A DNA stretch of 64,000 nt from an uncultured Allobosea sp. (lineage in GTDB: Bacteria; Pseudomonadota; Alphaproteobacteria; Rhizobiales; Beijerinckiaceae): contig NZ_CAMFJF010000005.1 in NCBI RefSeq assembly GCF_945956895.1, positions 1 to 64,000 on the forward strand. Direction: 5' to 3'. Both the position numbers and the translations under genes were made by a program. Below the pieces are notes generated by a model, which made no database searches, had not been told where the DNA came from, and saw nothing but the letters and a program-made list of their open reading frames with translations. Positions within the stretch are counted from its first letter, which is position 1. Each line of letters begins with the position of its first letter. Of this stretch, positions 43,531 through 52,948 are shown one piece after another.

Positions 43531-44784
43531 GTGACGCAAACGGCACGCGCGGCCCGCCGCATGACGAGCTCCGGCCTGGGACAGGCCGTCCGGCGCAGCA
43601 AGACATTGTCGAAAGCCGGTATGCTGGAATGGCTGTTTGCCCGTGCCTTCTCGGGGCTGGTCTATCCGCAGATCTGGGAAGATCCGGTCGTCGACATGGC
43701 GGCGCTTCAACTCAAGGTCGACGACCACGTCGTCGCGATCGCGTCCGGCTCCTGCAATATCCTCTCCTATCTGACGGCGGCGCCGATTCGGGTCAGCGCG
43801 GTCGATCTCAATGCCACGCATATCGCGCTCGGCCGGCTCAAGCTCGCGGCGCTGGCGCGGATGGAGAAGCAAGAGGATTTCCTGCGCTTCTTCGGCCGGG
43901 CGAACGAACGGGCCAATGTCGCGCTCTACGATCGCGAGATCGCTCCGCATCTCGATGCCGTCTCGCGCGGTTACTGGGAGGGGCGGGGGCTGAACGGGCG
44001 GCGCCGGATCAATCTCTTCGCCAAGGGGTTCCATCGCTACGGCCTGCTCGGCCGCTTCATCGGTACCGGCCATGTGCTGGCGCGGCTGCTTGGCGGCAAC
44101 CCCACGGCGATGCTCGCGGCGCGCGATAGGGCCGAGCAGCGGGCGCTCTACGACAAGCACCTCGCGCCGGTCTTCGAGCGCAAGCTGGTGCGCTGGCTCG
44201 TGCGCCAGCCCGCCTCGCTCTACGGGCTCGGCATCCCGCCGGCGCAGTACAAGGCGCTCGCCGCCGATGGCGAGGACGGCATTCTTGGCGCGCTGAAGCT
44301 CCGGCTCGAGCGGCTGGCCTGTGATTTCGACCTCAGGGACAATTACTTCGCCCAGCAGGCTTTCGGCCGACGCTATGGCGAGGGGCCGGATGCGGCCTTC
44401 CCGCCCTATCTCCAGCCGCAGCATTTCGCGGCGGTGAAGGACCGCGCTCCGAAGGTTTCCTATCGTCAGAGCGCGGTCACGGCGTTCCTGGAGGATCAGC
44501 CGGCCGAGAGTTGCGACGCTTATGTGCTGCTCGACGCGCAGGACTGGATGAACGACGCCGATCTCACGGCCTTGTGGTCGCAGATTACGCGGACGGCCCG
44601 GTCGGGCGCCCGGGTGATCTTCCGCACGGCGGCCGACGAGCGCCTGCTGCCGGGCCGGGTGCCGGCTGCGCTCCTCGATCAATGGCATTACGAGGAGGAG
44701 AAAAGCCGCGAACTCTGCCGGCAGGATCGCTCGGCGATCTATGGCGGCTTCCACCTCTATGTGCTGAAGGGGCAGGCGCGGTGA
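43531..44784 (+). CDS. btaA: S-adenosylmethionine:diacylglycerol 3-amino-3-carboxypropyltransferase BtaA (DUF3419)
   Basis: BtaA moves the aminocarboxypropyl group of SAM onto diacylglycerol, the first step of betaine lipid (DGTS) synthesis. The GTG at 43531 follows GGGAGG by seven bases and gives 417 residues. Family blocks include RAFSGLVYPQIWEDP, ASGSCNILSYL, VDLNATHIALGRLKL and YVLLDAQDWM. The stop overlaps the btaB start as GTGA. Betaine lipids replace phospholipids when phosphate is scarce. Confidence 0.94.
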   Translation: MTQTARAARRMTSSGLGQAVRRSKTLSKAGMLEWLFARAFSGLVYPQIWEDPVVDMAALQLKVDDHVVAIASGSCNILSYLTAAPIRVSAVDLNATHIALGRLKLAALARMEKQEDFLRFFGRANERANVALYDREIAPHLDAVSRGYWEGRGLNGRRRINLFAKGFHRYGLLGRFIGTGHVLARLLGGNPTAMLAARDRAEQRALYDKHLAPVFERKLVRWLVRQPASLYGLGIPPAQYKALAADGEDGILGALKLRLERLACDFDLRDNYFAQQAFGRRYGEGPDAAFPPYLQPQHFAAVKDRAPKVSYRQSAVTAFLEDQPAESCDAYVLLDAQDWMNDADLTALWSQITRTARSGARVIFRTAADERLLPGRVPAALLDQWHYEEEKSRELCRQDRSAIYGGFHLYVLKGQAR

Positions 44785-45458
44785 GTGCCGCCGAGGTGCC
44801 GGCCGGATCGGCCGCCGGGTTGATGGACCGGATCTACCGGCACCAGCGCCATATCTACGACGCGAGCCGGAAGTTCTACCTGCTCGGCCGTGACCAGCTC
44901 ATCGACGGATTGCAGCCGCCGAAGGGCGGGAGCGTGCTGGAGATCGGCTGCGGCACCGGGCGCAACCTGATCCGGATCGCCCAGCGCTATCCGGACTGCG
45001 CCTGCTACGGGCTCGACGTCTCCAGTGCGATGCTGGCGACGGCGCAGGGCTCGGTCGTGAAGGCGGGGCTTGAGCAGCGGATCGGGCTCGCGCAGGCTGA
45101 TGCCACCGGCTTCGACCCCCAAGAGCTGTTCGGCCGCGCCGGTTTCGACCGGATCGTGATCTCCTATGCCTTATCGATGATCCCACCCTGGCAGGACGTC
45201 GTCGCCGAGGCGCTGCGCCGGCTTAACTCCGGCGGCTCGCTGCATATCGTCGATTTCGGCGATCAGGCCGGCTTGCCGGCGCCGTTCAAGGCCATGCTGC
45301 TGCGCTGGCTCGCGCTGTTCCATGTCACGCCGCGTGAGGATTTGCCTGAGATCGTGCATGCCACGGCCGAAGCGGCCGGGGCCGATTGCCGGATCGGCGC
45401 GCCTTATCGCGGCTATGCGGTCCATGCGGTGGCGACGCGGCGCCCGGACCCGGCGTAG
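44781..45458 (+). CDS. btaB: Diacylglyceryl-homoserine N-methyltransferase BtaB
   Basis: BtaB trimethylates the amino group of the BtaA product to give DGTS. The 225-residue protein starts at a GTG overlapping the btaA stop by four bases. Motif I is VLEIGCGTGRNLIRIAQ, followed by YGLDVSSAMLATA and the late SGGSLHIVDFGDQ. The sequence RIYRHQRHIYDASRKFYLLG at the N-terminus is typical of BtaB. Confidence 0.93.
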   Translation: MSAAEVPAGSAAGLMDRIYRHQRHIYDASRKFYLLGRDQLIDGLQPPKGGSVLEIGCGTGRNLIRIAQRYPDCACYGLDVSSAMLATAQGSVVKAGLEQRIGLAQADATGFDPQELFGRAGFDRIVISYALSMIPPWQDVVAEALRRLNSGGSLHIVDFGDQAGLPAPFKAMLLRWLALFHVTPREDLPEIVHATAEAAGADCRIGAPYRGYAVHAVATRRPDPA

Positions 45459-45479
45459 CGGCCTGCCGACGGAGCGCCT

Positions 45480-46289
45480 ATGCTGGCGGCGATGGATGCC
45501 GCCGACGCCCCGCCCGATCAGAGCCGCTTCGAAACCCTGCGGAGCCGCTTGCGCCAGCTCTATCACGGCCGCTCGCCGTCAGCGCTACGCTTCCAGGCGG
45601 TGACGACGGTCATCGACCTCCTGATCATCGCCTTCTTCATCCTGACGCCCTTGCTCAGGGAGAACGCGGCCTTCCTCTGGATCGATTATTCCGTCGCGGT
45701 GATCATGGTCGCCGAGATCAGCGCGCGCCTGCTCGCCTCGACCAACATCTTCCGGCTGCTGCGCCAGCCGACCATGCTGCTCGACCTCTTTATCCTGCTG
45801 ACGCTGCTCATGCCGCAATGGCTGGAGAATTTCGGCTTCCTGCGCATCCTCAGGCTGTGGTCGCTGTCGCGCAAGGGCATCGTCTGGGCGCCGTTTCGCG
45901 AAACCCGCTTGCGCGAATGGGAGAGCGTCGTTCTCGCGCTGAGCAATATCGCGACCTTCCTCTTCGTGGTGACCGGTTTCGTCTACACCTTCTTCTTCCG
46001 GCACGAGGGCGGCTTGGAGAGCTACGTCCAGGCGCTCTATTTCACCGTCGCGACGGTGACGACGACCGGCTTCGGCGACGTGACCTTGCCGGGCGTCGCC
46101 GGCAAGCTGACCTCGATCGTGGTGATGATCGTCGGGATCACGCTGTTCGTGCGGCTGGCGCAGGCGCTGTTCCGCCCGAACAAGGTGCTGTTCCCATGCC
46201 CCGAATGCGCCTTGCAGCGCCATGAGCCGGATGCGGTCTACTGCAAGGCCTGCGGGCACAAGCTCAAGATTCCCGACGATGATCCCTGA
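45480..46289 (+). CDS. Ion channel with K+-type filter and C-terminal zinc ribbon
   Basis: The 269-residue protein has about six membrane helices, the layout of a voltage-gated-like channel. The pore helix and filter are at about residues 185-204 (YFTVATVTTTGFGDV), with TTTGFGD close to the potassium signature TVGYGD. The segment LRILRLWSLSRKG (121-133) could be a reduced S4 sensor with few charges. C-terminally, residues 240-258 hold four cysteines (CPEC and CKAC), a zinc-ribbon pattern. It lies just downstream of btaAB, but no link is established. Confidence 0.88.
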   Translation: MLAAMDAADAPPDQSRFETLRSRLRQLYHGRSPSALRFQAVTTVIDLLIIAFFILTPLLRENAAFLWIDYSVAVIMVAEISARLLASTNIFRLLRQPTMLLDLFILLTLLMPQWLENFGFLRILRLWSLSRKGIVWAPFRETRLREWESVVLALSNIATFLFVVTGFVYTFFFRHEGGLESYVQALYFTVATVTTTGFGDVTLPGVAGKLTSIVVMIVGITLFVRLAQALFRPNKVLFPCPECALQRHEPDAVYCKACGHKLKIPDDDP

Positions 46290-46301
46290 GGCAACCGGCC
46301 T

Positions 46302-46874
46302 TCAGTGCCGGGTTTCGGTCGCCGTCTCGGTCTCGCGCTCGTCGGGGGCTTCGTCGACCCGGATCGCCGATTTCCTGGGCATGCCGATGATGCGGCCGAT
46401 CGTGGCGGGCACCGGCATCATGCTGTGGGCTGCCTTCATCAGGGCGATGTTGGCGAGGATGTCGGCCGGGAAGGGCGTGACCTTGCGATGGACCATGTCG
46501 ACATGCAGCGACAGGTTCTCGCTGGTCGCTGCGAGCCAGCCCTCGTTGGCGTGCCGCATCTCCAGATAATAGTGCAGGCGCTTGTCGTCGAAGGCGATGA
46601 GCTGCGCGGTGACGCGGACGAGATCGCCCTCGGTCAATTCGCGCTTGTAGAGGATGTGGCACTCCGCCGTGAACGTGGAGGCATGGCGGGTCTCGACATA
46701 GTCGCGGGTGAGACCCACCAGCGAGAAGACCTCGTCAACGGCGCGGTCGAACAGTACATGGTAATAGGCCATGTTGAGATGGCCGTTATAGTCGATCCAT
46801 TGCGGCTCCACCCGCATCGCCGATGAGACGAAGGGCGCGAAGAACAGCGCCGGGGCGCGCGTATCGTGTTTCAT
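46302..46874 (-). CDS. Hotdog-fold acyl-CoA thioesterase
   Basis: From the ATG at 46874 (MKHDTRAPALFFAPF), with GGGAGG seven bases upstream, the protein has 190 residues. The 4HBT-type motif is in RVEPQWIDYNGHLNMAYY, where the Asp and His are the usual catalytic positions, followed by the hotdog helix. It resembles the thioesterase fused to L-carnitine dehydrogenase in some bacteria, but no carnitine gene is near, so the substrate is unassigned. It is divergent from the lactate-type dehydrogenase. Confidence 0.88.
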   Translation of the reverse strand: MKHDTRAPALFFAPFVSSAMRVEPQWIDYNGHLNMAYYHVLFDRAVDEVFSLVGLTRDYVETRHASTFTAECHILYKRELTEGDLVRVTAQLIAFDDKRLHYYLEMRHANEGWLAATSENLSLHVDMVHRKVTPFPADILANIALMKAAHSMMPVPATIGRIIGMPRKSAIRVDEAPDERETETATETRH

Positions 46875-47067
46875 GTTCGCCTCCCTGACAGGCGCCTCGT
46901 TCAAGGGCCGGCGGCATTATTGCCGCTGCCCATTTCGTCGTCGCATGATCTAGTATGCATCGCTCGCAAGCGGCGTCAGCATCTTGGTCCGGCCAGTATG
47001 GCAGGACCATGTCGAAGCGTAACCAATTGCGAAACCGATCAGTTCCAAGTCTAAGCGCCAGAACCGG

Positions 47068-48516
47068 ATGTTGACAATGAGCCTGCCTGCCGCCGCCTCT
47101 CATGACAGCCCTGTCCCGGCCGCTGTGCTGCCGCCCTCGCCGGAAGCGATCGCTGCGGTGACGCAGGCGCTGGCCGCAAGCTTCGGCAACCGGCTGGTGA
47201 CCAGTCTCGCCGTGCGCCAGCAGCACGGCCATACGCTGACCTGGATCCCGAACCAGCCGCCGGATGCGGTGGTGTTTCCGCAGAGCACCGAAGAGGTCTC
47301 CGGGATCGTCAAGCTTTGCGCGGCGCATGGCGTGCCCGTCATCGCCTTCGGCACCGGCACCTCGCTGGAAGGGCATGTCAATGCGGCCTTCGGCGGCGTC
47401 TGCATCGACATGTCGCAGATGAAGCGGATCATCGCGGTTCATGCCGAGGATCTCGACGTCGTCGTCGAGGCCGGCGTCACCCGCAAGGAGCTCAACGAGC
47501 ATCTGCGCGACCAGGGCCTGATGTTTCCGATCGATCCCGGCGCCGACGCCTCGATCGGCGGCATGGCGGCGACACGCGCTTCCGGCACCAATGCCGTCCG
47601 CTACGGCACGATGAAGGACAACGTGCTGGCGTTGACCGCGGTGATGGCCGACGGCTCGATCGTCAGGACCTCGACGCGGGCTCGCAAGACCTCGGCCGGC
47701 TACGATCTGACCCGCCTTCTGGTCGGCTCGGAAGGCACGCTCGGCATCATCACCGAGGTGACGCTGAAGCTGCACGGCATCCCGGAGGCGATCGCCGCCG
47801 GCGTCTGCCCATTCCCCTCGGTGAAGGCGGCCTGTGACGCGACGATCCTGACGATCCAGACCGGCCTGCCGGTCGCGCGCATCGAATTGCTCGACGATGT
47901 GATGATCCGCGGCGTCAACCTGCATGCCAAGCTCGGCCTGGCCGAGACGACGATGCTCTTCGTCGAGTTCCACGGCACGGAAGCCGGGGTGAAGGAGCAG
48001 TCCGAGCGCTTCGGCGAGATCGCGGCGGAGTTCGGCGGCGGCCCGTTCGATTGGGCGACCAAGGCGGAGGACCGCTCGAAGCTCTGGCAGGCGCGCCATG
48101 ACGCCTATTGGGCGGCGAAGGCGCTGCGGCCCGGCTTCGAATCGGTCGCGACCGATGTCTGCGTGCCGATCTCGCGGCTAGCCGAATGCGTCGAGGAGAC
48201 CAAGCGCGATATCGAGGCCTCCGGCCTGATCGCGCCGATCGCCGGCCATGTCGGCGACGGCAATTTCCATACGCAGCCGCTGGTCGATCTCGCCGACAAG
48301 GCCGAGGTCGAGCGGGCGCAGGCCTTCATCGACCGGCTGGTGAAGCGAGCGCTCGCCATGGGCGGCACCTGCACCGGCGAGCACGGCGTCGGCCAGAAGA
48401 AGATGAAGTATCTCGAGCAGGAGCACGGGGCCGAGGCGCTCGCAGTGATGCGCGTGCTGAAGCGCTCTCTCGATCCGCGCAACATCCTCAATCCCGGGAA
48501 AATCGTCGCCCTGTGA
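47068..48516 (+). CDS. FAD-linked D-2-hydroxyacid dehydrogenase (D-lactate/glycolate oxidase type)
   Basis: The 482-residue protein has an FAD_binding_4 domain with VIAFGTGTSLEGHVNAAFGG, IDPGADASIGGMAATRASGT and VGSEGTLGIITEV, then the C-terminal FAD-oxidase domain with HVGDGNFHTQPLVD and CTGEHGVGQKKM (metal ligands). This is the D-lactate dehydrogenase (cytochrome)/GlcD group. The substrate is most likely D-lactate or another 2-hydroxyacid. An ATG at 47077 would remove three residues. Confidence 0.92.
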   Translation: MLTMSLPAAASHDSPVPAAVLPPSPEAIAAVTQALAASFGNRLVTSLAVRQQHGHTLTWIPNQPPDAVVFPQSTEEVSGIVKLCAAHGVPVIAFGTGTSLEGHVNAAFGGVCIDMSQMKRIIAVHAEDLDVVVEAGVTRKELNEHLRDQGLMFPIDPGADASIGGMAATRASGTNAVRYGTMKDNVLALTAVMADGSIVRTSTRARKTSAGYDLTRLLVGSEGTLGIITEVTLKLHGIPEAIAAGVCPFPSVKAACDATILTIQTGLPVARIELLDDVMIRGVNLHAKLGLAETTMLFVEFHGTEAGVKEQSERFGEIAAEFGGGPFDWATKAEDRSKLWQARHDAYWAAKALRPGFESVATDVCVPISRLAECVEETKRDIEASGLIAPIAGHVGDGNFHTQPLVDLADKAEVERAQAFIDRLVKRALAMGGTCTGEHGVGQKKMKYLEQEHGAEALAVMRVLKRSLDPRNILNPGKIVAL

Positions 48517-48633
48517 CGCCGTTGCGGCTTGCGCTGCCTGTCGGGTTCGCGGAAATGTCGTGATCTCGCCGCTACTTGCGGGCAGGATGGCATAATGGCT
48601 CTGGCGCTGGCCGCCCTCGCGATGAAACTGACC

Positions 48634-48730
48634 CGTCATCCCGGACAAGCCGCCTTTGGCGGCGCCGATCCGGAAGCCATCAAGGGGCGCCGCGCTCTAC
48701 GATGGATTCCGGGGCAAGCCCGGAATGACG
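48634..48730. repeat. GTCATCCCGG palindromic repeat, copy 6
   Basis: The arms CCGTCATCCCGGACAAGCC and CAAGCCCGGAATGACG bound a 97-bp palindrome with internal GGCGGC-like hairpins. It lies between the dehydrogenase and the AsmA gene. The AsmA frame stays open through it, which inflates the apparent N-terminus. Confidence 0.85.
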
Positions 48731-48769
48731 GCATGGTTCGGTCGCAAGGTCGGGACGGGCCGGGAGGAA

Positions 48770-51700
48770 ATGCCGTTCCATCATGGCGACAGGGGCAGGC
48801 AGCGGAATTTGCGTGAGAGTCTGACAGTTCTGGCCGGCCTGCTGGTGCTGACGCTGCTGGCGGCCCTGATCGGCCCCGGCTTCGTCGACTGGCGCAGCTA
48901 CCGGCCGCAGATCGAGGCACGGCTGAGCGAGGCGCTGGGCGTCGAGACGCAGATCGGCGGCGGAATCGGCCTGCGGTTGCTGCCGTCGCCGCGCATCGCG
49001 CTGGACGACGTGCGGATCGGGCCAGGCGACGGATCGGCGAGCTCCGTCAAGGCGGAGCACGCGACCGTGGAGCTGGCGCTGGCGGCGCTGGCGCGCGGCG
49101 AATTCCGCTTCTCGGAAGCACGCCTCGATGGTGCGGCGGTTTCCCTCTCGCTGGACGAGGCCGGCTTGATCCGCCTGCCCGAGCGCAGCGGCAACGGCAT
49201 TCCGGCCGAAGCGCGGCTCGACCGGCTGACGATCAGCCGCTCCGCCGTGATCTGGCGCGAGGCAGGCAAGCCGGCCGTCACGCTGTCGCCGATCGCCGCT
49301 GAGATGTCGGCGGTCAGCCTCGCCGGTCCCTGGCGCTTCGAGGGTGAGGTCGCCGGTGCTTCGCTGCGCGTCACCACCGGCGAGGTGGAGGCCGATGGCA
49401 GGCTGCGGACGAAGGCCTATCTCACCGGCGAGGATCTGCAACTCGGTTTCGACGGGGCTCTGGTTCTCCCGAAGGGAGCCGAGGGCGTCGGTGCCGAACT
49501 CGACGGCGCCTTCAATCTCTCGCCGGGTGGTGCGGTCGCACTGAACGGGCGGGTCAAGGGCGGCAGCCGCCAGCTCGACCTCTCCGGCCTCACGCTCGAT
49601 CTCGCGGGCGGCGCGGCGCGGCTGGAAGGCGAGGGGCAGTATCTGCCCGGCACCGGCAAGGGCTCGCTGGCATTGCGCGCGCGCCGGCTCGATGCCGATG
49701 CGCTGACGACGGCGCTGGCCGAGCGGCAGGGGTTCGAGCGCGCCTTGCAGGGCCTGCCCGGCGCCTTCGATGTCAGCCTCGACCTCGACCAATTGATCTG
49801 GCGTGGCGAGGATTTTTCGACGTTCGCCCTGCGCGGACACCTGCATGACGGAGGCCTGAGTGAGGCCTCGGCTTCCGTGCGTGTGGCCGGCGCGCTGCTG
49901 GGAGCGAGCGGGAACCTCGATGCCGAGGGCGCTTCGGGCCGGCTCAATCTCAAGGCTGACGATGCGCGCCGTGTCGGACTGGTGCTGTCGCGGGCCGGGC
50001 TCGACCCGGCACTGGCCGACTTCATCGCGCGGCTAGGACGGGTCGATGCCGATATCGTCGGCGCCTGGACGGGCACCGGCGGCCGGTTCCAGCGCCTGCT
50101 CGTGGCAGGTTCATCGGGTCTGCGCCTCGATGCCTCTGGCGAGATCGCGCCGAACCGCATCGCCGCGAAGGCGGCGGTGAACGGGCTCTCACTTGATACG
50201 CTTCCACCTGGGAACAGCCTCTCCGGCTTGCTCCGGCAGCGCGACGTGGCGCTGGAACTCGCGCTCACCAATCTGCGCTTCCGCAACGCGCCGCCGGGTT
50301 CGGCCAATCTCGACCTCCGACGCGAAGGCGATGTCTGGCGCCTGAGCCGGCTTTCTGTGGATGGCTTCGGCGGCGTCGCGGTGACCGGTGCCGGCGCATT
50401 GCTGGCGGAGGGCGGCGAGATTTCCGGCCGGGTGCGGGCGCCGCGTTTCGAGACGCTGACGGCGCTGGCCGGGCCGTTGCTGCCGGAGACGGCCGTTCAA
50501 GCGCTCCAGCGCGTCGGCGAAGGGCTCGCACGGCTCGATACCGGCTTCCGTCTGACGCGCGCAGCTTCCGGCGAGACCAGCCTGTCGGCGGAAGGCACGG
50601 CCGCTGCGGGCAGGCTCAAGCTCGACGGCAGGCTCGACCGGGCCGGCAACTGGAGCCGGGCGGCGTTGGGCTTCGAACTCAACGACCGGCGCCAGGTTTT
50701 CGCGGCGCTGGGGCTGCCAGTACCGCAGCAGGGCGGGGCCGGGCGGCTCAATCTCGAACTGGGCGGTGGCAAGGCGACCGGCTCGCTCGCAGGGCCGGGG
50801 CTGTCCGTTGTCGTCGAGGATGGCGGGCAAGGGCCTCGGCTGACCCTTCAAGCGGATGGACCGGGGCAGATTCTTGCCGAGGGACCCGCGCGCTTGCTGC
50901 CGGACGGCGTGATCGATGCGTCCGCACGGCTTGGTATCGCAGAGGAAGCGATCCGGCTCGACGACATCACGGCCCATCTCGGCGGCGTGGCGGTGAACGG
51001 TTCGCTGCTCCTGCCACGCGAGGGGCGTTCGTCGGGACGTATCGCGGTTCCCGCCGCCGATCTGCGCCCGCTGATGAGCGCAGTGCTGGGGCAGGTGGCG
51101 GCAACGCCGAATGCGCTCTGGTCCACGGCGCGTTTCGGGCGTGTGGCGGGCTTCCCTGATTTCGACATCGCGGTGGAGGCCGGGACGCTCGTTGCCTTCG
51201 AAGGCGGGACGATCCGTAATGCGAGTTTCGCCCTGCGCTCGGACCAGGACGGGCTCAGGATCGACGATATCCGCGGCAGCTATGGCGGCGGGCAGGTCGC
51301 CGGGCGGCTCAGCCTGCGGCGCGACGGCGGGCTGGCCCAGCTCAACGGTCGGCTCAGCCTGATGGCGATCGATCTCGGCGAATTCACCAAGGGGGCCGTC
51401 GGCGGCAAGGCTTCCGGGCAGATCGAGTTCGGCGGCTCGGGTGAGACGCCGGCGCGATTGGTGGCGGGCCTGAGCGGCGCTGGCAGTCTAGCGCTTACCG
51501 GCACGCGCCTCTCACGCTTCGATCCCAATGCCTATGCGCGGATCATCGCCGGCACCGGCGAGGATGCCTCCGAAAGCGACGCATCGCGCCTGCAAGATCG
51601 CCTGAGCGAAGCGCTCGACAAGGATGCCTGGGCGCTTGGCGATGTCACGCTGCCCTTTACGCTGGCTGGCGGCTTGATCCGGCTGCAGCCCTTCGCCTTC

Positions 51701-52414
51701 GAGCGCAACGGCCTGCGTGCCGAGGCGAGCGGCATCCTCGACCTGCGCGCGCTCACCGCCGACCTCAGGCTCGGCCTGAAGCCGCTGGGCGCCCTGCCGA
51801 AGGGCTGGCCGGGTGACGCGCCGCAGATCGGCATCGCCTGGCGCGGGCCCTTGTCCAATCTCCGGCGCGAGAGCGATGTCAGCGCGCTGTCGAATACGGT
51901 GGCGGCGCGGGCCTTGGCGCGCGAGATCGAGCGGGTCGAGGCCTTCGAAGCCGATGCGCGCGAGCGGGCCATGTATTCAAGGCGCCTGCGTGCCGAGCGC
52001 GAGATGCGCGAGAACGAGCGCAAGCTAGGCGAATTCCTCAAGGCGCAGGAAGAGGCCCGTATCGCGGAAGAGAAGCGCCAGGAAGATTTGCGACGCATCG
52101 AGGAGCAGCGTCGCCTGGCCGAGGAAAAGCGCGCCGAGGAGTTGCGGCGTGTGGAGCAGGCGCGAGCGGAACTGGAAGCACGCCGACGGGCGGAAGCCGA
52201 GGAGCGCGCCCGTGCAGCAGCCGAGCGGGCGGCTGCACAATCGTCCGCGCCGCAGGCTCAACCTCAACCGCAACCGGGTCCGCTGGTCCTGCCGGGAGCG
52301 CCGCTCAGCAGCTCGCCGGAAGGGGCGGTGCAGCCGCCGACGGGTGGCGTCGCGCCGCTGCCGCCGATGCAGCTTCAGCCCGGCACGCCGCAGCGCAGCG
52401 CGCCATTGCGCTGA
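48770..52414 (+). CDS. AsmA-family protein, large, with C-terminal coiled coil
   Basis: From the ATG at 48770 the protein has 1214 residues. A membrane anchor (LTVLAGLLVLTLLAALIGPG) is followed by the AsmA opening FVDWRSYRPQIEARLSEALG and a long beta-rich, repeat-like periplasmic region. The AsmA C-terminal domain (about 950-1080) precedes a 90-residue Arg/Glu coiled coil and a Pro/Gln tail. AsmA proteins are bridge-like and are thought to move phospholipid to, or maintain, the outer membrane. GGGAGG sits very close to this ATG, so the start is not certain. Confidence 0.88.
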   Translation: MPFHHGDRGRQRNLRESLTVLAGLLVLTLLAALIGPGFVDWRSYRPQIEARLSEALGVETQIGGGIGLRLLPSPRIALDDVRIGPGDGSASSVKAEHATVELALAALARGEFRFSEARLDGAAVSLSLDEAGLIRLPERSGNGIPAEARLDRLTISRSAVIWREAGKPAVTLSPIAAEMSAVSLAGPWRFEGEVAGASLRVTTGEVEADGRLRTKAYLTGEDLQLGFDGALVLPKGAEGVGAELDGAFNLSPGGAVALNGRVKGGSRQLDLSGLTLDLAGGAARLEGEGQYLPGTGKGSLALRARRLDADALTTALAERQGFERALQGLPGAFDVSLDLDQLIWRGEDFSTFALRGHLHDGGLSEASASVRVAGALLGASGNLDAEGASGRLNLKADDARRVGLVLSRAGLDPALADFIARLGRVDADIVGAWTGTGGRFQRLLVAGSSGLRLDASGEIAPNRIAAKAAVNGLSLDTLPPGNSLSGLLRQRDVALELALTNLRFRNAPPGSANLDLRREGDVWRLSRLSVDGFGGVAVTGAGALLAEGGEISGRVRAPRFETLTALAGPLLPETAVQALQRVGEGLARLDTGFRLTRAASGETSLSAEGTAAAGRLKLDGRLDRAGNWSRAALGFELNDRRQVFAALGLPVPQQGGAGRLNLELGGGKATGSLAGPGLSVVVEDGGQGPRLTLQADGPGQILAEGPARLLPDGVIDASARLGIAEEAIRLDDITAHLGGVAVNGSLLLPREGRSSGRIAVPAADLRPLMSAVLGQVAATPNALWSTARFGRVAGFPDFDIAVEAGTLVAFEGGTIRNASFALRSDQDGLRIDDIRGSYGGGQVAGRLSLRRDGGLAQLNGRLSLMAIDLGEFTKGAVGGKASGQIEFGGSGETPARLVAGLSGAGSLALTGTRLSRFDPNAYARIIAGTGEDASESDASRLQDRLSEALDKDAWALGDVTLPFTLAGGLIRLQPFAFERNGLRAEASGILDLRALTADLRLGLKPLGALPKGWPGDAPQIGIAWRGPLSNLRRESDVSALSNTVAARALAREIERVEAFEADARERAMYSRRLRAEREMRENERKLGEFLKAQEEARIAEEKRQEDLRRIEEQRRLAEEKRAEELRRVEQARAELEARRRAEAEERARAAAERAAAQSSAPQAQPQPQPGPLVLPGAPLSSSPEGAVQPPTGGVAPLPPMQLQPGTPQRSAPLR

Positions 52415-52518
52415 GAACTTGATTCAAGTGCTTCGCGATTTGATTCCGGGCTTCGATTGAAGGCTTTGATATCGTGAGCTTATTTGTCTCACGATAGAGG
52501 CCTGGTTTCCCGGGGCTG

Positions 52519-52743
52519 TCAGATGTGGCCGGCCAACTTCCGGTAATGCGCCAGCGCATGGAGCCGCAGCGCGGAAGAAAGATTGAGCTCGCCCCGGCCG
52601 GCATCGACCTCGGCGACGAGGGCGGCGATCGGGCGGTCCTCGCTCGCCGCGATTTCCTTCAGCGCTTCCCAGAAGGGCGCTTCCAGCGAGATGCTGGTGC
52701 GGTGGCCGGCGATGCTGAGCGAGCGCTTGCGCTCCGGCTTCAT
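52519..52743 (-). CDS. Ribbon-helix-helix domain protein
   Basis: The 74-residue protein has a central RHH pattern, RTSISLEAPFWEALKEIA, followed by ALVAEVDAG, as in Arc-like proteins. It starts with MKPERKRSLSIAGH. The ATG overlaps the stop of the DUF4169 gene as ATGA, so the two are coupled. DNA binding is likely; the target is unknown. It is the last gene of sspB-fumC-DUF4169-RHH. Confidence 0.88.
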   Translation of the reverse strand: MKPERKRSLSIAGHRTSISLEAPFWEALKEIAASEDRPIAALVAEVDAGRGELNLSSALRLHALAHYRKLAGHI

Positions 52744-52934
52744 GCCGGCTCCGGCTCGTCGCGGTCGAGCTTGTGCCCGTCGACATGGCGGGCCGCCTTG
52801 TCGCGCTCGGCTTCGGTCAGCTTGCGCTCGGCCTTGGTCCGGCCGAAGGCAATGCGGTTCTGCGCGGCCGTCTTCTCGGCCTGCGCCCGCGCCTTCTGCT
52901 TGCGGACCTGACGGAGGTTGACGATCTCGGCCAC
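52740..52934 (-). CDS. DUF4169 family small basic protein
   Basis: The 64-residue, strongly charged protein has the family opening MAEIVNLRQVRKQKARAQAE and the block NRIAFGRTKAERKL, with a Lys/Arg/Glu-rich helical middle. No function is known. It lies 14 bases after fumC on the minus strand and overlaps the RHH gene, the arrangement seen in related genomes. Confidence 0.88.
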   Translation of the reverse strand: MAEIVNLRQVRKQKARAQAEKTAAQNRIAFGRTKAERKLTEAERDKAARHVDGHKLDRDEPEPA

Positions 52935-52948
52935 CGGCGAGCGCTCCG

